From positions 1 through 29,320 of the forward strand of contig JAQCEM010000025.1 in the NCBI GenBank assembly GCA_027729635.1: a DNA stretch of 29,320 bases. Reading direction: 5' to 3'. The notes under the pieces were generated by a model, which saw only the letters and a program-made list of their open reading frames with translations, was not told where the DNA came from and ran no database searches. The stretch's first letter is position 1; each line of letters starts with the position of its first letter. Source of the stretch: Casp-actino8 sp001510335 (GTDB lineage Bacteria > Actinomycetota > Acidimicrobiia > Acidimicrobiales > Ilumatobacteraceae). Made by a program: the position numbers and the translations under genes. Shown piece after piece: positions 6,888 through 14,665 of this stretch.

Positions 6888-7832
6888 TTAGACCCAATCA
6901 ATACGATCAACCGTGGCGGTAATCAATGGGCGCTGAACATCTATGTGGTCACCGATGTTTGGCGTTGGTTGACCGCTAGGAATGAAGCACATTGATGTAT
7001 GCATATGGGGTGTTTCAACGAGTTGCATTCGTTGGCGAGCAAAATGAAACGGGCTGACGTTGTCTGTTAAAGGTGCAACACCATGGCTGGAGCCGCATCC
7101 GACCATAATCACTGTTCCGTTTTCAGTAATCTCGGCACCGCGATAACCAACTCTTTGGCCAGTGGTAGCCGGCAAAGTTTCAAGAACATCGGCAGTCAAT
7201 TTGAGTGCAGTCTTGTCGCCCTGCCACAAAGAAGTCCCGAGACGCAAATACCACTGTCGTTCGGAGTACCGCGATTGCAGGTCGGCAAAATCATGTGGCT
7301 CAATGTGACTTAACCACGCCGGCAATGATGGGTCAATTGTGGAGAGTAGGTTTTCGATCTCAAGGCGATGCTCAATGGACGTACCGACAAGCGGGGGATG
7401 AATTGAAACTCCGCGCACCTGAAGATTGTGTGCACGACATTGCTTGATCAATTCAGGGACATCACCAATTGAAGCACCGTAACGATTCATTGACGATCGA
7501 ATCTTGACGACGACATTTCGTGGTTGTCCTGCCGCCGCTGTGATGTGAGCCAGTGAGCCAACGGTCAAAATTGCATCGGCACGGAGATGATGGGGTACTT
7601 CAAGAGTTGGAGTGAGCACCATCGGAGTCGCGGTGGTCGGAACCGAGCTCACTTCAAAGACCGTTCCGACGGCGAGAGTGGAAGCGATTTGGGCGGCTCG
7701 TTCAGCCAGCCAATCACGACCGAATCCGTAACCGTTGCCCTTGACCACTGGGACAAGACCCGAGACGGTGGAGGTCAATGATTCGACCTGCTGATTCCAG
7801 GCATCAGAGTTGACGGTCAGAACAAGGGCCAT
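6888..7832 (-). CDS. Alanine racemase-like PLP protein, probably catalytically altered
   Basis: A fold-type III PLP protein resembling alanine racemase, 314 residues against the usual 360-390. The PLP lysine is K31 in PVVKGNGYGFG, equivalent to the VVKADAYGHG motif. VVVKIRSSMNRYG corresponds to the region around the racemase MGR(L/M)G loop. In the C-terminal domain, where racemases carry the second catalytic base in a VGYADGYPR-like motif, this protein reads MVGCGSSHG, so the tyrosine appears to be replaced by cysteine. SMCFIPSG is a remnant of the MCMD segment. It may therefore be a decarboxylase-like, non-racemising or structural relative. A TAGCGT box (plus-strand 7840-7845) lies seven bases before the ATG, suggesting a leaderless start. 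It is co-directional with, and six bases from, the DUF418-like gene. Confidence 0.75.
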   Translation of the reverse strand: MALVLTVNSDAWNQQVESLTSTVSGLVPVVKGNGYGFGRDWLAERAAQIASTLAVGTVFEVSSVPTTATPMVLTPTLEVPHHLRADAILTVGSLAHITAAAGQPRNVVVKIRSSMNRYGASIGDVPELIKQCRAHNLQVRGVSIHPPLVGTSIEHRLEIENLLSTIDPSLPAWLSHIEPHDFADLQSRYSERQWYLRLGTSLWQGDKTALKLTADVLETLPATTGQRVGYRGAEITENGTVIMVGCGSSHGVAPLTDNVSPFHFARQRMQLVETPHMHTSMCFIPSGQPTPNIGDHIDVQRPLITATVDRIDWV

Positions 7833-7892
7833 GGCAATGACGCTACCGAATGATGGCGAATGGGCGTTTCATGCTGGATATTTAAAGCCGAC

Positions 7893-7930
7893 TTGTTAAG
7901 TCGGGAATTGGCTTCTAGTCTTGCGGCATG
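7893..7930 (+). promoter_or_regulatory. Leaderless sigma-70 type promoter of the DUF4395 gene
   Basis: TTGTTA (7893-7898), a 17-base spacer and TAGTCT (7916-7921) form a good -35/-10 pair, and the ATG of the gene starts six bases later at 7928. With no Shine-Dalgarno present, transcription most likely begins at or next to the start codon. Confidence 0.6.
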
Positions 7931-8425
7931 AGCGGTCAAGTTTTCGGTTTTCCAAATCCTGTTAACGAACGATCGGCGCGCTGGGTGGCGACCGGAGTTG
8001 TGGTGCAAGCGGTCCTCTTTCTGATTGTGCGCCAAGGTTGGGTGCTGATTCCCTTGGCCTACGGCTTTACCGCCCGAGTGCTCACGGGTCCGAGGTTGAG
8101 TCCGCTGGGGCAACTGTCGACACGCGTTCTGACCCCAGCGATGACAGGTGAGGGTCGCCTCGTGCCAGGTCCACCCAAGCGTTTTGCTCAGGGTATTGGC
8201 TTGGTGTTTTCGGTGGGTGCGACCATTGCTTGGTTCGCCGGGGCGCAAACTGTCGCCATCGTTTTGATCGCTGGTCTCACCATTGCCGCCAGCCTTGAGG
8301 CGTTTGCGGGATTCTGTTTGGGCTGTGTGATCTTTGGAAAGTTGATGCGCTTAGGAGTCATTCCTGAATCAGTATGTGAAGACTGCAACGACATTTCGCG
8401 TCGCCTCGCTCGCCCAAATGTCTAA
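7928..8425 (+). CDS. DUF4395 family membrane protein
   Basis: A 165-residue membrane protein with the signatures of DUF4395: FPNPVNERSARWVA at the N-terminus, GPRLSPLGQLSTRVL in the middle, GPPKRFAQGIG before the third hydrophobic segment, and EAFAGFCLGCVIF near the end. Two cysteine pairs, C130/C133 (FCLGC) and C150/C153 (CEDC), flank the last membrane segment and could be redox-active or bind metal. The biochemical role of the family is not established. Members are often found near sulfur-trafficking or thioredoxin-like genes in actinobacteria, but none is adjacent here. The gene has its own leaderless promoter and converges on mftF eight bases later. Confidence 0.85.
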   Translation: MSGQVFGFPNPVNERSARWVATGVVVQAVLFLIVRQGWVLIPLAYGFTARVLTGPRLSPLGQLSTRVLTPAMTGEGRLVPGPPKRFAQGIGLVFSVGATIAWFAGAQTVAIVLIAGLTIAASLEAFAGFCLGCVIFGKLMRLGVIPESVCEDCNDISRRLARPNV

Positions 8426-8433
8426 AGATCTCA

Positions 8434-9792
8434 TTAATCGAACTTGGGGGTGAGTGCGCCGAGATCGCGCGTTGCGAGGACGCCTTTCCAGACGCCCGTT
8501 CCGTAGCCAACATCGTCAGCGAGTTTGAGTGCGCAATACGTCACCGGATCAACCTTGGGCTTTTTTGAAAACCAGTTGGTGAGATAGGGCAGAACTATCG
8601 CAGCCAACATCACACGACGACCACGTCGACTGACGAGGGCAATCACGAAAGCGATGGGCCACCACGTGCAAGTGATCGCTTGAGCAATCATGCGACCGGC
8701 ATGAAGGTTGCCGCGCCCCGCGAGTCGCAAAGCAAGTAGTCGTGAATCGGGCTGAGAACTGATTTTGCGTTCAAGCGCAATGGTTGAACCAGCACCAATT
8801 GTTAAGCCGATGAGCGGATGGCCGATCGCGAGTGCAGTCCAAGCCAATGCACTCCAACGATTGATGCGCAGTGGTGTTGCGGCACCACGATGATGTTGGT
8901 CGAGTGGCGATGCTGCCGAACCATATGAAACTCGTTGTTTCCAGGCGTCAAGTAAAGAACTGCGTGGAGCGTGTTGAACAACGACCGATGGCTCGTAGCG
9001 ACAAACCGTTCCAGATTCAAGCAGACGCCACACAAGGTCAACATCTTCGCCGTAGCGAAGCGATTCGTTAAAACCATGATGTTCTCGAAGTAGATCGGTG
9101 CGAATCATGAGAGCGGCTGTTGGCACAAATGAGACTCGTGAATTCATACGGACACGTGCAGGTTCTGAACCGAGATCCAACGGAGATTCGAGTTCTTCAT
9201 AACGATGCAACAAAGTTGTGCCTGATTCACTCGCGACTCGTGGGGCTACCAATCCAACTGAAGGGTCTTGGAAATGAGCGAGCAATGTGGTCCAGGACTC
9301 ATCCAATAATGACGTGTCGGCATCCAGAAAAAATGTGAACTTGGTTGTGATGTGAGGTAACGCAACGTTTCGAGCTGCCGCCGGACCACCAGCGGTATCG
9401 CGACGAATGATTTGTGCACCGTCAATATCTGCCAGTGCAAAAGTTGAGCCGTCATCAATGATGAAAACTTTGTGTGCCGCAGAAAGTTTGCCGATGAGTC
9501 GACGAAGGTGATCGGCGGATTCATTGTGAACAGGGATCACGACGGTGACTTCATTTGGTAGTAGCGAATGCGACATGGAATCAAGAATGGGATGGATGGC
9601 GCCTGCGTCTAGTAGGCGGTTGATGGTGCTGGCCGCATTCGACGAAACCTCACCCTGTTCTTCAAGAGTTTCGAGTACTGATCGGGCTGCCGACGAAAAG
9701 CGAAAGACTTTCAGCGGTGAACCGGCGACGACGGTGTCACCTTCGTTGCTGGTTCGTCGCCACCATGATGAATCAACCTGATAGCGAGTCAC
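8434..9792 (-). CDS. mftF: Mycofactocin glycosyltransferase MftF
   Basis: A 452-residue family 2 glycosyltransferase. In characterised mycobacteria MftF adds a beta-1,4-linked glucose chain to premycofactocin. The N-terminal ~75 residues carry the MftF-specific segment AGSPLKVFRFSSAARSVL followed by LLDAGAIHP. The GT-A domain follows, with VVIPVHN at 84-90, the nucleotide-sugar motif DDGS at 113-116, the metal-binding LDADT (D157, D159) and GEDVDL at 248-253. Hydrophobic stretches occupy the C-terminal third, so it is probably membrane-associated. The GTG start abuts the mftE stop with no gap (TGAGTG), so it is the last gene of the etfA-fixC-fixX-etfB-mftE-mftF operon. An ordinary GT2 enzyme is the alternative, but the N-terminal domain and the adjacent mftE argue for MftF. 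Confidence 0.88.
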   Translation of the reverse strand: MTRYQVDSSWWRRTSNEGDTVVAGSPLKVFRFSSAARSVLETLEEQGEVSSNAASTINRLLDAGAIHPILDSMSHSLLPNEVTVVIPVHNESADHLRRLIGKLSAAHKVFIIDDGSTFALADIDGAQIIRRDTAGGPAAARNVALPHITTKFTFFLDADTSLLDESWTTLLAHFQDPSVGLVAPRVASESGTTLLHRYEELESPLDLGSEPARVRMNSRVSFVPTAALMIRTDLLREHHGFNESLRYGEDVDLVWRLLESGTVCRYEPSVVVQHAPRSSLLDAWKQRVSYGSAASPLDQHHRGAATPLRINRWSALAWTALAIGHPLIGLTIGAGSTIALERKISSQPDSRLLALRLAGRGNLHAGRMIAQAITCTWWPIAFVIALVSRRGRRVMLAAIVLPYLTNWFSKKPKVDPVTYCALKLADDVGYGTGVWKGVLATRDLGALTPKFD

Positions 9793-10452
9793 TCAAGAAT
9801 TCCAATGATCAAAATCGGCTAGTAAGTAGTGGGTCCACTTATCAAGAAGTGAGAATCCGTCCGAGGCTGTTGCCCGCGTCGGATCACCAAGAACACCGTT
9901 TTGACTCACGGCACGAATGCCGCCGGTGCGCAGTGCGTCAATAATTTGAGAAAGCGGTTGAGTAACGCCTGATTCGGCGAGAGTCATGTCAACATCAAAT
10001 GGACACAGTGCCAACATCACTGAAGTTTCTGCATGGCCGGCATGAGTGTCGGTATCGCTCACTCCTGAGGGAGACCAGAAAAGAACATTCTGTTGGTCAT
10101 GGTCGAGATTCTTTTTGGCGGCTTGAATCGCTTGTGAGTTACCTCCATGACCGTTCACAAAGATCACGCCACGACACCAGGTGGCCGATCGAACAATTTC
10201 AATCAACATCGATGTCGTTGTTTCGGTGCCAATGGAAAGCGTTCCGGAGAAACCTGAATGCTCACCGCTTGCTGTGATCGTCAATGGGGGAGAAAGATAG
10301 GTTTGCGATCGCGATGTGGTGAGACGTTGGCTCAGTTCAAGTGCGATACGGGTATCGGTGTCAAAAGGCAGATGTGGACCATGCTGCTCCCATGAACCAA
10401 CCGGCACTACTAAGACGGGGCGACTTAATCGCACCTCGTTGGCTTGGGTCAT
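9793..10452 (-). CDS. mftE: Mycofactocin precursor peptide peptidase MftE (creatininase family)
   Basis: A creatininase-family metallopeptidase. Known MftE releases the C-terminal Val-Tyr-derived dipeptide core from the MftC-modified MftA peptide. The metal-binding signature is PVGSWEQHGPHLPFDTDTR, with E22, H24 and D33 as candidate ligands. FVNGHGGN and HAGHAETSV supply further ligands and the substrate loop. GEHSGFSGTLSIGTE and GVLGDPTRATASDG match the MftE pattern and not general creatininases. I chose ATG 10452 because it forms an ATGA overlap with the etfB stop (219 residues); an in-frame GTG at 10467 would add five residues. Its stop abuts the mftF start. Its partners mftA, mftB, mftC and mftD are not found in this window. 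Confidence 0.9.
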   Translation of the reverse strand: MTQANEVRLSRPVLVVPVGSWEQHGPHLPFDTDTRIALELSQRLTTSRSQTYLSPPLTITASGEHSGFSGTLSIGTETTTSMLIEIVRSATWCRGVIFVNGHGGNSQAIQAAKKNLDHDQQNVLFWSPSGVSDTDTHAGHAETSVMLALCPFDVDMTLAESGVTQPLSQIIDALRTGGIRAVSQNGVLGDPTRATASDGFSLLDKWTHYLLADFDHWNS

Positions 10453-11249
10453 GATTGATAGCCCCACTCGCGCAATTTGTTCATAATCAATTCAGCCGCT
10501 TCGCGAGGCTTAAGATGAACGGTTTCGCCATGGCCTTTTGCTGATGAAGTATCTGTAATTTGTTTGACACGATCAAGGGCCGAAGTTCCGACCGGAGCAG
10601 CAACCGTGCGAGCACGGGGTCGATATGGGCGAACGGGTGCAATATCAATTGCAGTGGGGCTCGCTGAAACAACTGAGATGTCTTGTTTCTTGGCTGTCAT
10701 GGAACCCTTGAGCGAGGCTCGGCGTAAACGCGCTGTTGAGCCCTCTACTGAGATCACTGCCTGGCCACGAATTTCAAGTTGCTCACGGCGTCCACCGTCG
10801 AGGCGGCGTAATGCTTTGAAGGGATGTTGAGCATCAACTGGAATGTTTACTTCGACGAGACCGAGAGCTTGCTCAAACCCGAGTTCGGCCGCAATAAATG
10901 CTGGCACCGATCCTGAGCCACGATCGGATGAATAGTCGCCGCACCAAATCAATGAACAATCATTCACAACTTGGGCAATCGCCTGCGCAATGGTGGCACT
11001 CTCGTGTGAACGATCAATATCAATGCGTATTGCGCGTTGTGCGCCTCGGGCGATCGCGTCGCGTAAAACTGCGTCTGCACCGACTGGGCCTGCCGTCACA
11101 ACAACGACTTCTTCATTGGTGTTTTCGGCAATGCGCAACGCATATTCGAGTGCCGCCTGATCGGCGTATGAGAATCCCATGAAACGGTCGTCATCAACTT
11201 CGGTTTGACCCGAAGCGTTAATCCATTTCAGACAAACAGCGATTGTCAT
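10449..11249 (-). CDS. etfB: Electron transfer flavoprotein beta subunit (FixA/EtfB type)
   Basis: A 266-residue EtfB/FixA subunit, which binds AMP or a second FAD and pairs with EtfA. It begins MTIAVCLKWI as ETF beta subunits do (VCVKQV-like). It contains DQAALEYALRI, VVTAGPVGADAVLRDAIARGA and ends with the typical HLKPREAAELI ... LREWGYQS tail. The nucleotide loop is seen as DYSSDRGSGSVPAFIAAELG. An upstream in-frame extension to 11354 is rejected because it overlaps fixX and lacks family similarity. The start lies 11 bases after the fixX stop, and the stop overlaps the mftE ATG. Genes for the two ETF subunits are separated here by fixC and fixX, giving the order etfA-fixC-fixX-etfB. Whether it is an electron-bifurcating ETF cannot be decided by eye. 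Confidence 0.88.
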   Translation of the reverse strand: MTIAVCLKWINASGQTEVDDDRFMGFSYADQAALEYALRIAENTNEEVVVVTAGPVGADAVLRDAIARGAQRAIRIDIDRSHESATIAQAIAQVVNDCSLIWCGDYSSDRGSGSVPAFIAAELGFEQALGLVEVNIPVDAQHPFKALRRLDGGRREQLEIRGQAVISVEGSTARLRRASLKGSMTAKKQDISVVSASPTAIDIAPVRPYRPRARTVAAPVGTSALDRVKQITDTSSAKGHGETVHLKPREAAELIMNKLREWGYQS

Positions 11250-11260
11250 TGCAATGTTAC

Positions 11261-11596
11261 TCAGGTGCGATGGAAGACGATGCCGTAGCCGCCTTCGGGG
11301 TAGGTCCAGGTGATAGCCCCTGCTTGGTTGCAGACGAGATAACACGTGCCGCACTCAAAGCAATTTTCATAGTTAAACAAAATGCCACCATCGCTGGTTG
11401 GTACAAAGAGATTTGCCGGGCAAGCCACGACGCATTCACGGGTTGTGCAACCTCGACAAGAGTCGCCATTAACGGTGATGTGCGCACGTTCATGAATGCG
11501 AAACTCGGCGGTATCGAGACGGTCTTGGAACGACATTTCCGCCCAAGTGGCATCACGCTCAATGTTGTTGGCGGTACGTAATGATTCAAGAGACAT
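11261..11596 (-). CDS. fixX: FixX-type ferredoxin, ETF:quinone oxidoreductase iron-sulfur subunit
   Basis: A 111-residue ferredoxin-like protein of the FixX family, the iron-sulfur partner of FixC that passes electrons toward quinone. Eight cysteines are placed in two sets: C47-x2-C50-x4-C55-x3-C59 (CRGCTTRECVVACP) and C79-x2-C82-x2-C85-x3-C89 (CFECGTCYLVCN). Two [4Fe-4S] clusters are thus possible. The end TWTYPEGGYGIVFHR matches the conserved FixX tail (W-x-YPxGGxGV). The start overlaps the fixC stop as TGATG, implying coupled translation and a 1:1 complex. Unlike mitochondrial ETF-QO, in which flavin and cluster domains are fused, here they are separate genes, as in FixC/FixX. Confidence 0.92.
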   Translation of the reverse strand: MSLESLRTANNIERDATWAEMSFQDRLDTAEFRIHERAHITVNGDSCRGCTTRECVVACPANLFVPTSDGGILFNYENCFECGTCYLVCNQAGAITWTYPEGGYGIVFHRT

Positions 11597-12897
11597 CAGC
11601 CAAATCCTTTCAGGCCAGTGAGTGCGTCACGAATGAGATCCAATAATGATATGCCAGCCTTCTTGCGTTCTTCTCTCAAGATACGGCGAACACCCGGTTT
11701 TGGATGTGGGTTTTCAACTCGGAACATGCGCTCAACAATTCCGGTGACGAAGCCAGGGTATTTGTGCTGCACGCGGTCGGACAAAACAAGATGTGGAATT
11801 TTGCGTAACTTTTTGTGATCCTTGAGCACGAAAGTTTCATTGAGTTTTTTGGTGTACGACTGCAATCCAGATGTAGAAGTGTTTCCAGCCGTCACTGCTT
11901 GTGCTGCTGATTGTCCGGCGTACATTCCACTGGCCATCGCAAAGTTGACACCTTCAAGCCAAATGCCAGCGGCCAAACATAGTGCTGCGGCATCGCCCGC
12001 GACAAGTAATCCGTCGGCGACCATCTTGGGCATCATGTCTAGACCAGCTTCAGGAATCACGTGCGCCGAGTACTCAATGACTTCGGCCCCTTCTATAAGA
12101 GGGGCAATGGCGGGATGCCGTTTGAGTTCGGCGATGATTTCTTCGGGGCGCTTCTTTTGCGCCGACAACTTCGGGAGATTCAACACGACTCCGAGAGCGA
12201 TGGTGTCGAGGCTGGTATAGATAAAGCCACCGCCATTAACGCCAGAAGTACCACCAAGAATTTCGATGTCGACACCTTGGTTGTCGCGAACTCCAAAACG
12301 TTCATCAATGACACTTTTGGGAAGTGACAGTGTTTCTTTCACACCAAGTGTGAAATTACTGGCATCGATCGCTGTGTAGAGACCGGCATCTTTAGCAATG
12401 AAACTATTGACCCCATCACAGGCAATGACGACTAAGGCGGTGAGGTCTCCGTCGGGGCGATCGGTGGTGATGCCGTTGATGCGCCCTTGTGGATCGCGCA
12501 GCAAACCGGTCACGGTCGTTGAACAAATGAGTTCGGCACCAGCGGCTACTGCTTGTTGGGCGAGCCAGTTATCAAAGTCGGGTCGATACGCAGTTGCGCC
12601 GTTGTAAGGAGCTTGGCCCCATGCATTGCTGCGATAATCAATATTGAGTGCTCCAGTATCAGAAAGCAACATCGTGGAGCGACGAACAACCCAGCGTTGA
12701 ATGGGTGCATGCTCATACCAATCGGGGATCAGTTCATCAAGAATGCGTGGGTAAATAACCCCGCCGTACATGTTCTTTGAACCTGGGAACGGACCACGTT
12801 CAATGAGAACAACACGCTTGCCAGCTTTTGCGGCAGCGATCGCGGCGCATGAACCAGCTGGTCCGGCACCAACAACAATGATGTCGGTATCGGTCAT
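11596..12897 (-). CDS. fixC: FixC-type flavoprotein, ETF:quinone oxidoreductase
   Basis: A 433-residue FAD-dependent oxidoreductase of the geranylgeranyl reductase/ETF-QO superfamily, FixC type. The N-terminal dinucleotide fold is VVGAGPAG (residues 8-15) with the ribose-binding acidic residue E33. The FixC-specific GSKNMYGGVIYP follows at about 39-50. The second FAD motif is GLLVAGDAAALCLA, and the C-terminal RKIPHLVLSDRVQHKYPG and GVRRILREERKKAG are family-typical. It accepts electrons from ETF and, with FixX, reduces membrane quinone; this is family knowledge. It overlaps etfA upstream (ATGA) and fixX downstream (TGATG), placing it firmly in the operon. Confidence 0.92.
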   Translation of the reverse strand: MTDTDIIVVGAGPAGSCAAIAAAKAGKRVVLIERGPFPGSKNMYGGVIYPRILDELIPDWYEHAPIQRWVVRRSTMLLSDTGALNIDYRSNAWGQAPYNGATAYRPDFDNWLAQQAVAAGAELICSTTVTGLLRDPQGRINGITTDRPDGDLTALVVIACDGVNSFIAKDAGLYTAIDASNFTLGVKETLSLPKSVIDERFGVRDNQGVDIEILGGTSGVNGGGFIYTSLDTIALGVVLNLPKLSAQKKRPEEIIAELKRHPAIAPLIEGAEVIEYSAHVIPEAGLDMMPKMVADGLLVAGDAAALCLAAGIWLEGVNFAMASGMYAGQSAAQAVTAGNTSTSGLQSYTKKLNETFVLKDHKKLRKIPHLVLSDRVQHKYPGFVTGIVERMFRVENPHPKPGVRRILREERKKAGISLLDLIRDALTGLKGFG

Positions 12898-13811
12898 GCT
12901 GCACCGACCCGTGTTTGAGCAGGCATCAGTTGCGCAAGTTCTTCAAGTACTGCGTTGGCATCAGCGACAATTGCAAGGTCGGCCATTTGCATCATCGGGC
13001 AGTGGGCGTCAGTATTCACGCTCATAATGTGCTCTGGTTGACCGAGCCCACTGGTGTGTTGCACTGCACCGCTAATGCCGAAGGCGATATATAGATCGGG
13101 ATCAACGATCACGCCCGTTGTGCCGATTTGGCGTTCATGATCAGCCCAACCCCGATCGGTAATCACCCGTGTCACTCCCATTGATGCGTCAAGTGCTGTT
13201 GCAACATTTTGTAGTTGTATGAAACGATCGCCACTCTCAAGTCCGGCTCCACCACCGATGATGCGTGGGGCTTCAGATAGATCCATCGTTGATGCATCGG
13301 GCGGTAGAACTGCAATGGAAGTCACCGATGATGTCGGACGAGAAATCAATGCAATATTGATCGGTGTGATGGTCGGGTGTGATGAAATGTTTTCAGTTCC
13401 ACGAATACCGATTTGCAGAGTCGCAACAAATGCTAAGTGAGGCGTGAAATCAACAACCGAGAGTCCGCCGTTGCGCGACACACTGACTTTGTTGTCGGAG
13501 ATTGATATGGATCCGGCATACAGCGAGCGACCGAGCGCGTGGGCGAGATGCGGTGCGAGGTCGCGTCCATCAGGGGTAGCGGGAAGAATCAACGAATCAT
13601 GTGAGCGATTGATGTTCTCAAGTGCGGCGACAACGTTGGCGGCATGGATGTCGGTCTCGACCAACCAGAGGTGGGTCGAGAAAGAGCGGAGTGTTTCGGC
13701 TGCGGTGGGCGTTCCTGAACCGATGATGATGGCCTGACCAGAGGCCTCACAGATGGCCTCGTCGGCACCTGCAGGGGCGACTCCATCACGGACGGGAACA
13801 ACAGCAATCAT
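12894..13811 (-). CDS. etfA: Electron transfer flavoprotein alpha subunit (FixB/EtfA type)
   Basis: A 305-residue EtfA/FixB subunit. The C-terminal FAD-binding domain is clear: GGGAGLESGDRF at about 187-197, TDRGWADHERQIGTTG at 218-233, then DPDLYIAFGISGAVQH at 238-252, and VNTDAHCP with MADLAIVADANAV. The N-terminal domain is more diverged. It is the first gene of a six-gene operon ending in mftE and mftF, and its stop overlaps the fixC start. A TAATCT box (AGATTA on the plus strand, 13821-13826) lies nine bases before the ATG. The linkage suggests this ETF serves mycofactocin-linked oxidoreductases and not general beta-oxidation (inference). A structured hairpin region separates it from dedA upstream. 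Confidence 0.9.
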   Translation of the reverse strand: MIAVVPVRDGVAPAGADEAICEASGQAIIIGSGTPTAAETLRSFSTHLWLVETDIHAANVVAALENINRSHDSLILPATPDGRDLAPHLAHALGRSLYAGSISISDNKVSVSRNGGLSVVDFTPHLAFVATLQIGIRGTENISSHPTITPINIALISRPTSSVTSIAVLPPDASTMDLSEAPRIIGGGAGLESGDRFIQLQNVATALDASMGVTRVITDRGWADHERQIGTTGVIVDPDLYIAFGISGAVQHTSGLGQPEHIMSVNTDAHCPMMQMADLAIVADANAVLEELAQLMPAQTRVGAA

Positions 13812-13856
13812 GACCTTTTCAGATTACGCCGACTCTCGCCCGACACCCCCGTCGAA

Positions 13857-13960
13857 TGGGCGCGATATCACCCCGAATACGGGGGTTCATTTCCCCAACT
13901 CGGGGGCCGATTGCACGGTTGGGAATCCTGACCCCCGAAAACGGGGGGTTTTCGCGCCCA
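13857..13960. repeat. Nested GC-rich hairpins between dedA and etfA
   Basis: An outer 9-bp inverted repeat, TGGGCGCGA (13857-13865) and TCGCGCCCA (13952-13960), encloses three short hairpins of the same design: CCCCG-aata-CGGGG (13871-13884), CCCC-aactc-GGGG (13893-13905) and CCCCCG-aaaa-CGGGGG (13932-13947). Together they could form a four-way junction in RNA or a cruciform in DNA. On the plus strand the last hairpin is followed by TTTT-type bases; on the gene strand (minus) no U-tract follows. It could be a repetitive palindromic element, a terminator region for dedA or a leader structure of the etf-mft operon. Confidence 0.6.
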
Positions 13961-13969
13961 ATAGGAAAA

Positions 13970-14623
13970 TTAGACGGCGGTTTCTTGGGTGGCTTCGGCG
14001 GTCATTTTTTTCTTGACGTAGCGCACAACCTCAATGACTAAGGTCACCGCTAACGCGGCACTGAACGCCAAAATGAATGCCTTGGTGTGGTCGTCTTCGA
14101 ATTGCGAGCCAAAGGCATAGCCCAATATTGAGGCATATGAAGCCCAGATCAGAGTCGCAACCCCGACCCAACCCATAAACCAACTTTGCGACTGTTTCGT
14201 CAAACCCGATGACAATGTGAGCACAGTACGTCCACCCGGAATGAAGCGCGCGGTGATGAGCAATAAACCGCCCCGCTCTTCAATTTGATTGGCGGCCCAT
14301 TTCAGTTTCTTCGCGGTTGATTCTTTTTTGGCAGCACGACGATCAACCAAACCACTTGCCCGCCGACCTATTTGATAACTGAGATTGTCACCAAGAAATG
14401 CACCGATGGCGCCGGCAATGATGACGAAGACAACGTTGTACGACGCGGCGCCAGCACTACTTGCGGCAACACCACCGATGATGACCGTTGTCTCACTTGG
14501 AACAATGGGAATCACTGAATCCAAGAGCGCAATGATGAAAATAACGGCGAGAAACCACCAGTTGCCCGAAACTCGGTCAAGCCAATCGGTAAGAGTATTG
14601 ATGACCCCAGAAGCCGCAAGCAC
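13970..14623 (-). CDS. DedA family membrane protein
   Basis: A 217-residue DedA/SNARE-associated (VTT-domain) membrane protein, a family implicated in undecaprenyl-phosphate or phospholipid flipping and membrane homeostasis. Conserved features are the segment VIPIVPSETTVIIGG (the E-x-x-x-P-type region near the first re-entrant loop), GAFLGDNLSYQIGRR, and the arginine-glycine motif RFIPGGRTVLTLSSG at about residues 127-141. Four to five hydrophobic stretches are visible, with a charged C-terminus (VKKKMTAEATQE). The start is GTG. It lies 42 bases downstream of the OYE-type reductase gene on the same strand and may be transcribed with it; a functional link is not evident. Confidence 0.9.
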   Translation of the reverse strand: MLAASGVINTLTDWLDRVSGNWWFLAVIFIIALLDSVIPIVPSETTVIIGGVAASSAGAASYNVVFVIIAGAIGAFLGDNLSYQIGRRASGLVDRRAAKKESTAKKLKWAANQIEERGGLLLITARFIPGGRTVLTLSSGLTKQSQSWFMGWVGVATLIWASYASILGYAFGSQFEDDHTKAFILAFSAALAVTLVIEVVRYVKKKMTAEATQETAV

Positions 14624-14665
14624 GTGATGACCTTAGTCGGAAACCTTCGTGAAGGCTGTTTAACT

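Noticed and set aside
10449..11354. N-terminal 35-residue extension of EtfB
   Set aside because: Overlaps fixX and lacks ETF similarity; MTIAVCLKW at 11249 is the family start.
13811..13970. A hidden mftA peptide gene in the etfA-dedA spacer
   Set aside because: No frame there ends in a Val-Tyr core or IDGMCGVY-like sequence; the region is hairpins.
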